Source: Saonia flava
GTDB taxonomy: Bacteria > Bacteroidota > Bacteroidia > Flavobacteriales > Flavobacteriaceae
Direction: 5' to 3'
Assembly: GCF_011927795.1 (NCBI RefSeq)
Contig: NZ_JAATJJ010000002.1
Location: 248,001-312,000, forward strand
DNA length: 64,000 nucleotides
The first letter of the stretch is position 1. Every line of letters begins with the position of its first letter. The notes beneath the pieces were generated by a model, which did not search any database, had not been told where the DNA came from, and saw only the letters and a program-made list of their open reading frames with translations. Shown here in pieces: positions 1 to 8,427 of the stretch. Both the position numbers and the translations under genes were made by a program.

Positions 1-1056
1 GCTAAAGGCTGGAATTAAATAAACTCCTTCATTACTGGTCAAGCTGGTGGCCATTTGTCCTGTCTCAGCACTGTTCTCAAAAAGTTCCAATTGATTTTTA
101 AGCCATTCAATGGTGGCGCCGCAGCTCACGATCACACCCTCTAAGGCATAGTCGACTCTACCCTCTATACTCCAGCAGATGGTGGTAACCATTCCTTTTT
201 CCGACCGTACTAGATTGTTCCCTGTATTCCATAAAACAGACGAACCTGTTCCCATAGTAGCCTTTGCGGTTCCTGGGCTAAAGCACCTTTCTCCGAATGC
301 GGCGCCATGGGAGTCACCAATAAGTCCTGTTATAGGAATCCCTTCTATAAAATGATTAGTTAAAGTAGTAGTACCAAATTGTGCTGAGGAGCACTTTATT
401 TCTGGCATTTTTAATTTCGAAAGACCAAAATTTTCCAGTATTAGGGTATCCCATTTAAGATCCGAAATATTAAAAAGTAAGGTGCGAGAAGCATTGGTCA
501 TATCAGTCGCATACATCGCACCATTGGTAAGTTTGTATAGCAGCCATGTATCGACTGTTCCGAAATGACACCGCCCTTCATCAATGGCAAGTTTTACTGT
601 TTTGTTGTTCTTATAGAGCCAAATGAGCTTGGTTCCAGAAAAATAGGGGTCAATTTTTAATCCGGTTCTGGTCGATATTTCGGCTTCCATTCCTTCTTCC
701 TGAAGTCCATTGCAAATTGCAATAGAGCGTTTGCATTGCCAGACCACGGCATTGCACAGAGGATGACCGTGTTCATCCCAAAGTACAAAGGTCTCTCTTT
801 GGTTAGATATACCACAGCTAACTATTTTTTCCTTATGCCCTGGATATTGTTGCTCAAATTCGCGAAGACAATGAGCAACCGCATCAATCACATTTTGATA
901 AATTTCCTCAGGATCTTGTTCAACAAATTCGGGTTTTGGGTAATAGGAAGCCAAAGGCACGCTGGCCTTGGTAACAAGTTTCCCTTCTTGATCAAAAATA
1001 ATCGCTTTAGTACCGCTAGTACCCTGATCAATAGCTAAAATATAAGATGTTGTCAT
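1..1056 (-). CDS. FGGY-family carbohydrate kinase, glycerol-kinase-like (3' end beyond window)
   Basis: The 352 codons visible start at ATG 1056 and continue past position 1. The N-terminus carries the FGGY phosphate-binding signature (AIDQGTSGTKAIIFD) and the central part has GTVDTWLLYKLT, DMTNASRTLLFN and IGDSHGAAFGERC, all closest to the glycerol kinase branch (GlpK is about 500 residues). It would phosphorylate a polyol or ketose with ATP in the cytoplasm. It is the last visible gene of the minus-strand isomerase/transketolase/ABC operon, 28 bp after the permease. In that company a ketose kinase, for example D-apulose kinase, fits better than a housekeeping glycerol kinase, and no glpF or glpD is adjacent. 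Family is sure; substrate is inference. Confidence 0.9.
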   Translation of the reverse strand, partial: MTTSYILAIDQGTSGTKAIIFDQEGKLVTKASVPLASYYPKPEFVEQDPEEIYQNVIDAVAHCLREFEQQYPGHKEKIVSCGISNQRETFVLWDEHGHPLCNAVVWQCKRSIAICNGLQEEGMEAEISTRTGLKIDPYFSGTKLIWLYKNNKTVKLAIDEGRCHFGTVDTWLLYKLTNGAMYATDMTNASRTLLFNISDLKWDTLILENFGLSKLKMPEIKCSSAQFGTTTLTNHFIEGIPITGLIGDSHGAAFGERCFSPGTAKATMGTGSSVLWNTGNNLVRSEKGMVTTICWSIEGRVDYALEGVIVSCGATIEWLKNQLELFENSAETGQMATSLTSNEGVYLIPAFS

Positions 1057-1084
1057 ATTGGTCAAAATACTGTTTTTTGATTAA

Positions 1085-2056
1085 CTAATCCTCGTTCGGA
1101 TGGTTTAAACGATCCATGATCACAGCAAATAATATGACGAATCCTTTGATGATTTGTTGCCAAAAGGGGGATACGTTCAACAAAACCAAACCACTATTCA
1201 AAACCCCAATGATCAAAGCCCCTTGCACGGTGCCCATAATGGAACCCCTGCCTCCCGATAATGAAGTGCCCCCAATGACAACAGCTGCAATAGAATCCAG
1301 TTCGTAACTCATACCTGCATTGGGTTGGGCCGAATCTAATCGAGAAATGAGAATAATACCGCCTACAGCGGACAAAATGCCAGCAATGGCGTACACCCAG
1401 ACTTTTACCTTATTAATATTGATGCCCGATAAACGCGCGGCACTCTCATTACCGCCAACGGCATAAATGTGCCTGCCGAAGACCGTTTTCTTAGTGATTA
1501 CAATGGCAATGGCAACTACCATGGCCATAATCCAAACCGGCATGGGAATGCCCAAGAACCACCCCGTTCCTATAAATGCAAAAGTGTCTCCGAAACCAGT
1601 TATGGGAAAACCCCCTGTCCATAACATTGTGGCCCCCCTGGCAATGGTCAACATCGCCAGTGTGGCTACAAAAGGGGGAACTTTGAATCTTGTAATCATC
1701 CACCCATTAAAGGTTCCAAGCCCACCCCCAACCATTAACCCGGCGAAAATGGCTCCGAAAACAGTAAACTCCAATAAGATGTTCATCGATGGAATCGCTA
1801 TTCCGTTTTTTAGTAAACCCGCTGTAATGGCTCCTGCAAAAGCAAGCATAGATCCTACAGAAAGGTCGATGCCTTTGGTAAGGATTACCAAGGTCATCCC
1901 TACCGAAATACAGACATTGATTGAAATCTGTCGCATAATATTCCATCCGTTCTCGGGTGTCAGAAATTTATCGGAAAGTATAGTCAATACAATACATAAA
2001 GCCACAAGAGCGATAATGGACTGGAATTTCAACAAGGTACTTTTAACATTGGTCAT
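1085..2056 (-). CDS. Ribose-type sugar ABC transporter permease (RbsC-like)
   Basis: A 323-residue inner-membrane protein of the usual length for the BPD_transp_2 family. It is almost entirely hydrophobic segments and has the family-typical stretches NICISVGMTLVILTKGIDLSVGS near the N-terminus, ARLSGININKVKVWVYAIAG in the cytoplasmic loop and AAVVIGGTSLSGGRGS near the C-terminus, here given in part. It would form the dimeric channel for a monosaccharide delivered by the lipoprotein encoded at 4223-5170. It starts at ATG 2056, 24 bp after the ATPase gene, in the same operon. Specificity cannot be read from the permease; ribose, apiose or another pentose are all possible. Confidence 0.93.
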   Translation of the reverse strand: MTNVKSTLLKFQSIIALVALCIVLTILSDKFLTPENGWNIMRQISINVCISVGMTLVILTKGIDLSVGSMLAFAGAITAGLLKNGIAIPSMNILLEFTVFGAIFAGLMVGGGLGTFNGWMITRFKVPPFVATLAMLTIARGATMLWTGGFPITGFGDTFAFIGTGWFLGIPMPVWIMAMVVAIAIVITKKTVFGRHIYAVGGNESAARLSGININKVKVWVYAIAGILSAVGGIILISRLDSAQPNAGMSYELDSIAAVVIGGTSLSGGRGSIMGTVQGALIIGVLNSGLVLLNVSPFWQQIIKGFVILFAVIMDRLNHPNED

Positions 2057-2080
2057 TTTGGTTATATTCTTGCTTGTTCT

Positions 2081-3601
2081 TTATAATATTGCAGCTTGCA
2101 TAAGCAGTTCTTCACTGGCATTTTCTTGATTTAATTCGGCATTTATTTTAGTATCACTTAAGACCAAAATGCGATCGGCAATAGCCAATATTTCCGGTAG
2201 TTCAGAAGAAACAACAACAAGACCCAATCCCTTTTTTGCCAACGAATTGATCAGATGGTAGATTTCATTTTTGGCGTTCACATCGATTCCTCTTGTAGGC
2301 TCATCAAGAAACAGGACTTTAGGATTCGTCGCCAACCACTTTGCAAGCACTACTTTCTGCTGATTCCCACCACTTAAGTTTTTCGTAAACTGCATTACTG
2401 AAGGGGTCTTTATCTTTAACGCCTCGATATATTTCTTCGACAAGCTGGCTTCTGATTTTGAACTCACTAATCCGTTCTTTACGACTTGCCCAACGCTTGC
2501 CATACTTACATTCTTGGTTATTTCCATCTGCAAGACTAGACCATCTTTCTTTCTGTCTTCAGGCACCAGGCCCATTCCATTTCTAATGGCATCCATGACG
2601 GATCGTAACTTAACTTCTTTATTTTCAATATATACGGATCCCGACATTAGATTGGGGTGTAATCCAAAAATGGTTTCCAAAAGCTCGGTTCTCCCTGCCC
2701 CCATCAGTCCGAAAATTCCGAGGACTTCCCCCTTTTTTACACTAAAATCGATATCCTTAAAGACATAACTCCTTTTATCAAACTTTCTTGGCAGGCTCAT
2801 TTTTTCAACTCTTAGCACTTCTTCCCCTAAGGGTACTTTCTCTTTTTGAAACACATTTTTAATATCCCGTCCGACCATCAAACGAATGAGGTCATCCTTT
2901 TTGGCGTGGGCGGAATTTTCAATGGTCCCTACCATTTTTCCATCCCTCAGCCCAATGAAGTGGTCTGCGATCAATAAGAGCTCATCCAATTTGTGGGAGA
3001 TATATAAAATGGACACGTTCTGCTCTTTCAAGGAGGCAATAATTTTGAATAAAGACTCGACCTCCGAGTCGGAAATGGCCGACGTTGGCTCATCCATAAT
3101 CACGACTTTTGCCTCACCTAGTAAGGCCTTTGCTATTTCAACCAATTGTTGTTCGCCCACCCTTAGTTCGGAGACTAATGTGCTTGGATTTAAATTGCAA
3201 TCCAACCGTGTCAAAAGTTCCTTGGTTTTGTAGCGCATCAATTTTGAATCGAGAAGCCCAAATACATTTCGGATCTCCCTGCCTAAAAAGATATTCTGTG
3301 CGATAGTCAAATAGGGAATCAGGTTCAATTCTTGATGGATAATGGCAATTCCTTTTTGCATAGCCTCTTTCGGACTATTGAAATGAACCTCTTCATTGTT
3401 GAAAAGGAGCTTGCCCTCGTAGTCAGGATACACTCCTGACAAAATTTTCATCAAAGTAGATTTACCGGCACCATTTTCACCAACAATGACATTGACCTTG
3501 CCTGTGTGCACTTTCAGGTTAACTGTATCCAATGCGGTAACCCCGCCGAATCTTTTGGTAATGCCTTGGGCCTCAAATAATATGTCGGATAGATTCTCCA
3601 A
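2081..3601 (-). CDS. Ribose-type sugar ABC transporter ATP-binding protein (RbsA-like, two ABC domains)
   Basis: 506 residues, the usual RbsA/MglA length, with two tandem ABC domains. The first has Walker A GENGAGKST, signature LRVGEQQLVEIAKAL and Walker B VVIMDEPTSA. The second has a degenerate Walker A (GLMGAGRTELLE), signature LSGGNQQKVVLAKWL and Walker B VLFLDEPTRGID. The asymmetry is typical of the CUT2 subfamily. It energises uptake through the RbsC-like permease. The start is a TTG codon at 3601, just after the DUF2291 stop, and no in-frame ATG fits better; this suggests tight translational coupling. Confidence 0.95.
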   Translation of the reverse strand: MENLSDILFEAQGITKRFGGVTALDTVNLKVHTGKVNVIVGENGAGKSTLMKILSGVYPDYEGKLLFNNEEVHFNSPKEAMQKGIAIIHQELNLIPYLTIAQNIFLGREIRNVFGLLDSKLMRYKTKELLTRLDCNLNPSTLVSELRVGEQQLVEIAKALLGEAKVVIMDEPTSAISDSEVESLFKIIASLKEQNVSILYISHKLDELLLIADHFIGLRDGKMVGTIENSAHAKKDDLIRLMVGRDIKNVFQKEKVPLGEEVLRVEKMSLPRKFDKRSYVFKDIDFSVKKGEVLGIFGLMGAGRTELLETIFGLHPNLMSGSVYIENKEVKLRSVMDAIRNGMGLVPEDRKKDGLVLQMEITKNVSMASVGQVVKNGLVSSKSEASLSKKYIEALKIKTPSVMQFTKNLSGGNQQKVVLAKWLATNPKVLFLDEPTRGIDVNAKNEIYHLINSLAKKGLGLVVVSSELPEILAIADRILVLSDTKINAELNQENASEELLMQAAIL

Positions 3602-3602
3602 T

Positions 3603-4220
3603 TTAGTCGCTGAATTTAATGATCATTGGAATCACTTTAATCCCATTTATTTGTGTGTCTGCAATATCAATTGTAACGGCTCCCTTAAAATATAAGATAT
3701 CCCCAATTTTTGCTTTCTTCTTAAAGGACGGCACAACGGTTTCACGGACAATATTGTTCAATTCAACGGAAATGGAATTGAAATCCATCGTGTTTTGATA
3801 ATCATCGATATTGGCCATTCCGCTGCCATCTCGAATGGCATTACCGAATATAAATTCGGTCGAAATTCTCAGTTCTTGGTTTTCTTCGAGCAGAACCGTA
3901 ACGTACTCCTCTTCGATTTCGGTTATCCTTGCTTCACCTTCGATGATAAAACTATACTCATCGCTGATGCCCAGTTTTTTCCCTTTTTGTTTAGTATAAT
4001 TTTCGAGGTCATCGGAGATGTTGCCCAAAAAATTGGAAGCATTGATCGCAGGCAACGTTTCAATTTTGTTGGACATAAAATCGGTGGCATAGGAAGCTGC
4101 ATTGAATACCAAGTCACTTTTGCTCTTTTTGATTTGATCCAACGGTTCAATATTGACGGAATTGTAAAGGGCAAGTCCGAGAACCACAACCAATATGCTA
4201 TATTTTAATACTTTATTCAT
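3603..4220 (-). CDS. DUF2291 family membrane-anchored periplasmic protein
   Basis: About 205 residues starting at ATG 4220; a TTG two codons upstream is a weaker option. One N-terminal membrane segment (LKYSILVVVLGLALY) is followed by a soluble domain. The stretch FGNAIRDGSGM and the final GIKVIPMIIKF resemble the DUF2291 family, which is known as a companion of ribose-type ABC transporter operons and has no established biochemical role. Here it lies between the binding-protein and ATPase genes with almost no spacing, so a role in sugar uptake or in handling the binding protein is a reasonable inference. The family call rests on memory of the motif and the context. Confidence 0.75.
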   Translation of the reverse strand: MNKVLKYSILVVVLGLALYNSVNIEPLDQIKKSKSDLVFNAASYATDFMSNKIETLPAINASNFLGNISDDLENYTKQKGKKLGISDEYSFIIEGEARITEIEEEYVTVLLEENQELRISTEFIFGNAIRDGSGMANIDDYQNTMDFNSISVELNNIVRETVVPSFKKKAKIGDILYFKGAVTIDIADTQINGIKVIPMIIKFSD

Positions 4221-4222
4221 AA

Positions 4223-5170
4223 TCAATTATCTGAACCATAAGCACCAAACTCATCGATATTTTCTTGGGTAACTACTTTTACCTGTAGGGGTGTTTTTTT
4301 ACTAAAATCCCGTTTCCCCTTTAAGAATTCATCTGCCATTTCTGCTGCGGTAAACGCCATTTGCCTGGGCGATTGCATGGCAGTGGCCACTATTTTTTTA
4401 TCCTTAATGGCATCCATGACATCTTTAGCACCATCAAATCCGAAAACCATTACGCTATCTGCCTTTCCAGCTGCGATCAAGGCCTGATAGGCGCCCATGG
4501 CCATGGCATCGTTTCCACAGAATACAGCATCAATATCAGGGTTCGATTGCATCACGGATTCCAACACTTCCATAGCCTTGCTCCGGTCAAAATCGGCACT
4601 TTGCTGTGCTACCATTTCAAGTTCGGGAAAATAATCTACCACACTATGAAAACCTTTAGAACGGTTCCAAGTGTTGTTGTCGCCGACCAAACCCAATAGC
4701 TCAACGTATTTCCCTTTTTTGTTTAGTTTTCGAACAAAATATTCCCCAAGCGCAACGCATCCTGAAAAATTATCGGAGGTTATTTGAGAGGTGGCCACAT
4801 CCAAGGAGTTAATTTCCCTATCCATACAAAAAGTGGGCAAATTTGCTTGTTTTGCCCGTTTTACATTGGATACGGAACCTTCGGAATCGGTGGGATTAAA
4901 CAAAATAGCATCGTATCCCGCTGCAATCAGATTTTCAAAATGTTCGGCTTCTTTTGAAGTGTTGTTCTGCGAATCAAAAATGGTGGCTTCATAACCTAGT
5001 TCTTTGGCCCTTTCTACTGCTGATTCACCCAACACCACAAACCAAGGATTATTTAAAGTAGAAATTACCACCGCCATTTTTTTCAGTTCGTGTGCCTTAT
5101 CTGTTCGAGAATTACAACCTGTAAAAGACAGTATTAAAATTACTATTAAATAGACTATGTTTTTTCTCAT
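4223..5170 (-). CDS. Sugar ABC transporter substrate-binding lipoprotein (RbsB-like)
   Basis: 315 residues of the periplasmic-binding-protein type I fold (Peripla_BP_4). A lipoprotein signal peptide ends in the lipobox FTGC at about residue 19. Family-typical stretches follow: [44 protein letters not shown] and [16 protein letters not shown] with [14 protein letters not shown]. It would capture a monosaccharide in the periplasm and deliver it to the RbsC-like permease. Its ATG overlaps the DUF1593 stop codon (ATGA), so the secreted DUF1593 protein and the importer are translationally coupled. The ligand is unknown; the operon's isomerase, kinase and transketolase suggest an unusual pentose. 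Confidence 0.93.
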   Translation of the reverse strand: MRKNIVYLIVILILSFTGCNSRTDKAHELKKMAVVISTLNNPWFVVLGESAVERAKELGYEATIFDSQNNTSKEAEHFENLIAAGYDAILFNPTDSEGSVSNVKRAKQANLPTFCMDREINSLDVATSQITSDNFSGCVALGEYFVRKLNKKGKYVELLGLVGDNNTWNRSKGFHSVVDYFPELEMVAQQSADFDRSKAMEVLESVMQSNPDIDAVFCGNDAMAMGAYQALIAAGKADSVMVFGFDGAKDVMDAIKDKKIVATAMQSPRQMAFTAAEMADEFLKGKRDFSKKTPLQVKVVTQENIDEFGAYGSDN

Positions 5171-6606
5171 TTAACTTTGGGCATTATATTGACAATTACC
5201 CTTTGGTAACGTGTTAAACTTGGAGCACCCTCGTCGGTAACGCTCAGAATAATATGCATGGTCTTTACCTTATCGGTTTTTGGTGCTTCAAAACTTGTGA
5301 CTTGCGCATTGGCATCCTTAAACTCGAGGCCGCCTCTGCTAATGTTCAAAGTACCGACTTCTTTATAAAGCATCCAATTGTAAGCTAGGTTGTTGCCATC
5401 GGGATCCGTTGAACCCCCAGCACTTAAGGTTACCTTGTCACCGGAATGCACGAGCAACTCGTTTGGATGATCTAATTTTGCAATAGGAGGATGATTAGCT
5501 TTCTTAAAATCAGAGGTATTGCTCCAATCGATACGTGCCGCAAAATCATTCTGATAGGCTTCCCTCCATCGCCAGATTGTAGCTTGGTTGCTTGTATGAT
5601 TTGATTTTGTGGCTGGACCATATACCTCATCATCGGCATCGGTCCAGATTGGCCGTAATTCGGGTTCGTACATGTATTTTTTAAAAGGAGGAATATATAA
5701 CTCATACCTGCCGCCCCAACCGCCATAATTAGGGTGTTCGGGATTGTTAAGACCATTGTTGACCAGGCCAAGAAACGAAGGAGTGTCACCTTCCATCAAG
5801 TATTCCGTATGTGGATGCTCTGCACCTAAGGGCCCGTGGTTATTTCTAATATGTTCATCAAGCCACGGATTGTCAACAATCGAAAAATCAGGACCTACGA
5901 AACGCCCATGGAATTTATCTCCCGAAATTCCGGTCCATGTAGCGAGATGATATTGTCCTCCACCGTTTTCTTCATAACCAGGACTAACAACATAGAAAAT
6001 TTCTTGAAAATTGTTGCGAATCCAAGGGCCTGTATCGTCTTGGTCCGAAATGGTGTACACTCTGATTTTTGAAATGATTTTATCCAGTTCGGCTTTAGTT
6101 TTGGTACGTTCCATCTTCCAGAGCGCCTGTGCCAAAACATTGGCACCACCCCAAGCCTGAACATATAGCGGGCGGTCATCATCCTTTTCCAATGCCTTTA
6201 TCAACCACTCTGATCCTTCAGAATCTTGCCCTTCGCCAACCCCGGCCATCCCAAATTTTGGAACTCCTTTTTTTATGATGCCTTTGAGGTATCCGTATTC
6301 AGGATATCCCGATTCATGTTTTTCCAGATTGTCTCTTACCTTTCCATAAGCGTCCACTATTTCATGTATACGCCATTCCGCCGTTTTATCCCTTTGCCAA
6401 CAAGAGGTAGTCGCAACTATCCCCTCAACATCCCACATATTGGAGTATGTCAAAAACCGGACTAATGATTGAGCGTCATCCGGTTCATTTTCAATGTCCG
6501 TAAGAACGAATACTCTTGGTTTTTGGTTAAAATATTGTGACTGTACGGGCAGTATTCCAATCATTAAAATGAAAATTATAACGGTTTTTAGTTTGAACTT
6601 TTTCAT
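5167..6606 (-). CDS. Secreted DUF1593 (nucleoside-hydrolase-like, Sde182-type) protein with C-terminal Ig-like domain
   Basis: 479 residues with a cleavable signal peptide (to about residue 24). The N-terminal domain (about 30-375) is the DUF1593/Sde182 nucleoside-hydrolase-like fold. Its start, [20 protein letters not shown], keeps the Asp cluster expected to bind Ca2+ and substrate in that fold. A C-terminal Ig/PKD-like domain (about 385-477) contains [17 protein letters not shown]. The exact activity of the family is not established. In this operon a periplasmic glycosidase that releases the sugar taken up by the coupled ABC transporter is the natural inference. Two paralogues follow at 10707 and 11570. 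The gene sits 4 bp after the transketolase C-subunit. Confidence 0.85.
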   Translation of the reverse strand: MKKFKLKTVIIFILMIGILPVQSQYFNQKPRVFVLTDIENEPDDAQSLVRFLTYSNMWDVEGIVATTSCWQRDKTAEWRIHEIVDAYGKVRDNLEKHESGYPEYGYLKGIIKKGVPKFGMAGVGEGQDSEGSEWLIKALEKDDDRPLYVQAWGGANVLAQALWKMERTKTKAELDKIISKIRVYTISDQDDTGPWIRNNFQEIFYVVSPGYEENGGGQYHLATWTGISGDKFHGRFVGPDFSIVDNPWLDEHIRNNHGPLGAEHPHTEYLMEGDTPSFLGLVNNGLNNPEHPNYGGWGGRYELYIPPFKKYMYEPELRPIWTDADDEVYGPATKSNHTSNQATIWRWREAYQNDFAARIDWSNTSDFKKANHPPIAKLDHPNELLVHSGDKVTLSAGGSTDPDGNNLAYNWMLYKEVGTLNISRGGLEFKDANAQVTSFEAPKTDKVKTMHIILSVTDEGAPSLTRYQRVIVNIMPKVK

Positions 6607-6610
6607 CCGG

Positions 6611-7588
6611 TTATTTTTTACTGTTAATTAGTTCTAATGCAGATTCCTTCAATCCAGAGCCTGAAATCCCATAATGATTGAAGATTTCAACCTGTGATCC
6701 TGTTACAGTATATTCATCTGGAATACCAACAATCTTAAATGGATTTTTATATCTGTTTTGAAATAGAAAGGAAGCACAGGCCTCGCCCAAACCTCCGTTG
6801 ACCATATGTTCCTCAACAGTTAGTATAGGCCTACCGTTCACAGCAATATCTTCCAATAAATTGGTATCCAAGGGCTTTATGGTATGCATACTTACTACCG
6901 TAGTTTTTATACCATGTTCTTCTTCCAGGGCTTTTGCTGCCAACCATGCAGGATATACCGTTTCACCATTAGCGATAATGGCTAAATCTTCACCCTCTCT
7001 AACAACACGTCCTTTTCCGAACTCAAAACTTTGGTCCGCTTCGTTCAAAAACGGCATTGGCTTTTTTCCCAGGCGGAGATAAATAGGTTTTTTGAATTCC
7101 ACCGCTTTACGCACCGCATGTTCGGTTTCAAAATTATCGGCTGGAGCAACAATCGTCATATTATTAATGGAGCGTAATGCTGCATAATCATGCAAACTGT
7201 GATGTGTGGTACCCAATGCGCCGTAACTCACTCCGGCGCTTATAGCTATCAATTTTACGGGATTATCAGAATAGGCAACATCATTTTTTATCTGCTCTAG
7301 AGCCCTAGCACTTAAAAAGCAGGCCGGAGATACAGCAAAAGCCTTCTTGCCTGCCGAGGCCAGACCTGCTGCCACACCAACAAGATTTTGCTCCGCGATA
7401 CCCACTTCCACAATTTGTTTCGGGTATCTTTCAGCAAATGGCACCAATTTTCCAGAGCCACGTGAATCACTTGTAACTGCGAGAATCGCCTTATCATTAG
7501 CCGCCAATTCTTCAAGGGTTTTTGAAAAAACCACTTGATTGGCTATTCCCATTTTTAAATCTTTTTCGTGTATCTTATCTAACTGCAT
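6611..7588 (-). CDS. Transketolase, C-terminal subunit (pyrimidine-binding plus C-terminal domains)
   Basis: 325 residues covering the transketolase Pyr domain and C-terminal domain. Visible family stretches are [20 protein letters not shown] (with the catalytic Glu of the cofactor-activating EQ motif), [35 protein letters not shown] and [15 protein letters not shown]. It works with the N-terminal subunit encoded 6 bp upstream to make one thiamine-diphosphate enzyme moving two-carbon ketol units. Split transketolases are often dedicated to one pathway; the one known beside an isomerase, a FGGY kinase and a sugar ABC importer is apulose-4-phosphate transketolase (AptB subunit). That function is inference here. 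Confidence 0.92.
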   Translation of the reverse strand: MQLDKIHEKDLKMGIANQVVFSKTLEELAANDKAILAVTSDSRGSGKLVPFAERYPKQIVEVGIAEQNLVGVAAGLASAGKKAFAVSPACFLSARALEQIKNDVAYSDNPVKLIAISAGVSYGALGTTHHSLHDYAALRSINNMTIVAPADNFETEHAVRKAVEFKKPIYLRLGKKPMPFLNEADQSFEFGKGRVVREGEDLAIIANGETVYPAWLAAKALEEEHGIKTTVVSMHTIKPLDTNLLEDIAVNGRPILTVEEHMVNGGLGEACASFLFQNRYKNPFKIVGIPDEYTVTGSQVEIFNHYGISGSGLKESALELINSKK

Positions 7589-7594
7589 AGGTCT

Positions 7595-8419
7595 CTAGAT
7601 TTCAGCTTCCGCTTCTGTTAATTCCGATTGAGCCAATTCATACTCTTCTTGACTGGGTACACCATGATGCCATTTTATATTGCCTTCCATATAACTTACG
7701 CCCTTGCCTTTAACAGTATGCGCTACAATAAAATTTGGTTTTCCTGTTTCAAAAGGTCCGTTGTTCAAGGCTGCTTCCAATTCCTTTAGATCGTGCCCAT
7801 CGACCTCTTTTACTGACCAGCCAAAAGTTTCCAATTTATCACGAACAGAACCGGTGTTCATCACTTCCTCATTCGACCCTGTTATCTGTTGCTTATTGTA
7901 ATCCAGAATGGCGTACAGGTTATCCAATTTATAGTGGTAAGCGGATAGAAAGGCCTCCCAGTTGGAACCTTCGGGCAATTCTCCATCTCCCAATAAGGTA
8001 AATACGCGATGTGTTTTATTATCCAGTTTTGCCGCAATTGCTTCCCCTACGCAGATCGGAAGGCCATGGCCCAAGGCACCAGTATTTTGCTCAACCCCGT
8101 TTACTTTTTTCGTCGGATGTCCTATATAATGCGATTGATATTGACATAGTGTTTCCAAATCCGATTCCGGAAAGAACCCACGATTGGCCAAGGTCACAAA
8201 AAGTGCTTCCACACAATGTCCTTTACTTTGAATATAGCGATCTCGATCGGGATTTTTGAAATTCTTCGGATCAACGTTCAAAACACGATTGTAAAGTACA
8301 TTGAGAATATCGGTACACGAAAGGCTACCGCCCGTATGGCCCGCCTTTGCCTTATAGATGTACTTGAGAAGGCTTTTTCTTAGGTACACTGATTTTAACT
8401 TCATTTCTCTATCGGTCAT
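7595..8419 (-). CDS. Transketolase, N-terminal (thiamine-diphosphate-binding) subunit
   Basis: 274 residues equal to the PP domain of transketolase. It has KAGHTGGSLSCTDILNVLY, RDRYIQSKGHCVEALF, the GALGHGLPICVGEA stretch, and the ThDP/Mg-binding motif LLGDGELPEGSNWEAFL with LYAILDYNKQQ downstream. The start at ATG 8419 is 8 bp after the isomerase stop; an alternative ATG lies five codons in. It pairs with the C-terminal subunit at 6611-7588. Housekeeping transketolase is usually a single 660-residue chain in Flavobacteriaceae, so this split copy in a sugar operon is probably pathway-specific (compare AptA). Confidence 0.92.
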   Translation of the reverse strand: MTDREMKLKSVYLRKSLLKYIYKAKAGHTGGSLSCTDILNVLYNRVLNVDPKNFKNPDRDRYIQSKGHCVEALFVTLANRGFFPESDLETLCQYQSHYIGHPTKKVNGVEQNTGALGHGLPICVGEAIAAKLDNKTHRVFTLLGDGELPEGSNWEAFLSAYHYKLDNLYAILDYNKQQITGSNEEVMNTGSVRDKLETFGWSVKEVDGHDLKELEAALNNGPFETGKPNFIVAHTVKGKGVSYMEGNIKWHHGVPSQEEYELAQSELTEAEAEI

Positions 8420-8427
8420 GTCTTAAA

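Noticed and set aside
1467-2129. 220-codon open frame on the plus strand opposite the permease and ATPase genes
   Set aside because: It is the antisense shadow of two clear transporter genes; its composition is Pro/Thr/Met rich with no domain.
6611-8419. Split transketolase as part of a sulfoquinovose sulfo-transketolase pathway
   Set aside because: No sulfosugar isomerase, sulfolactaldehyde enzyme or sulfonate exporter nearby; the FGGY kinase and ribose-type importer do not fit.
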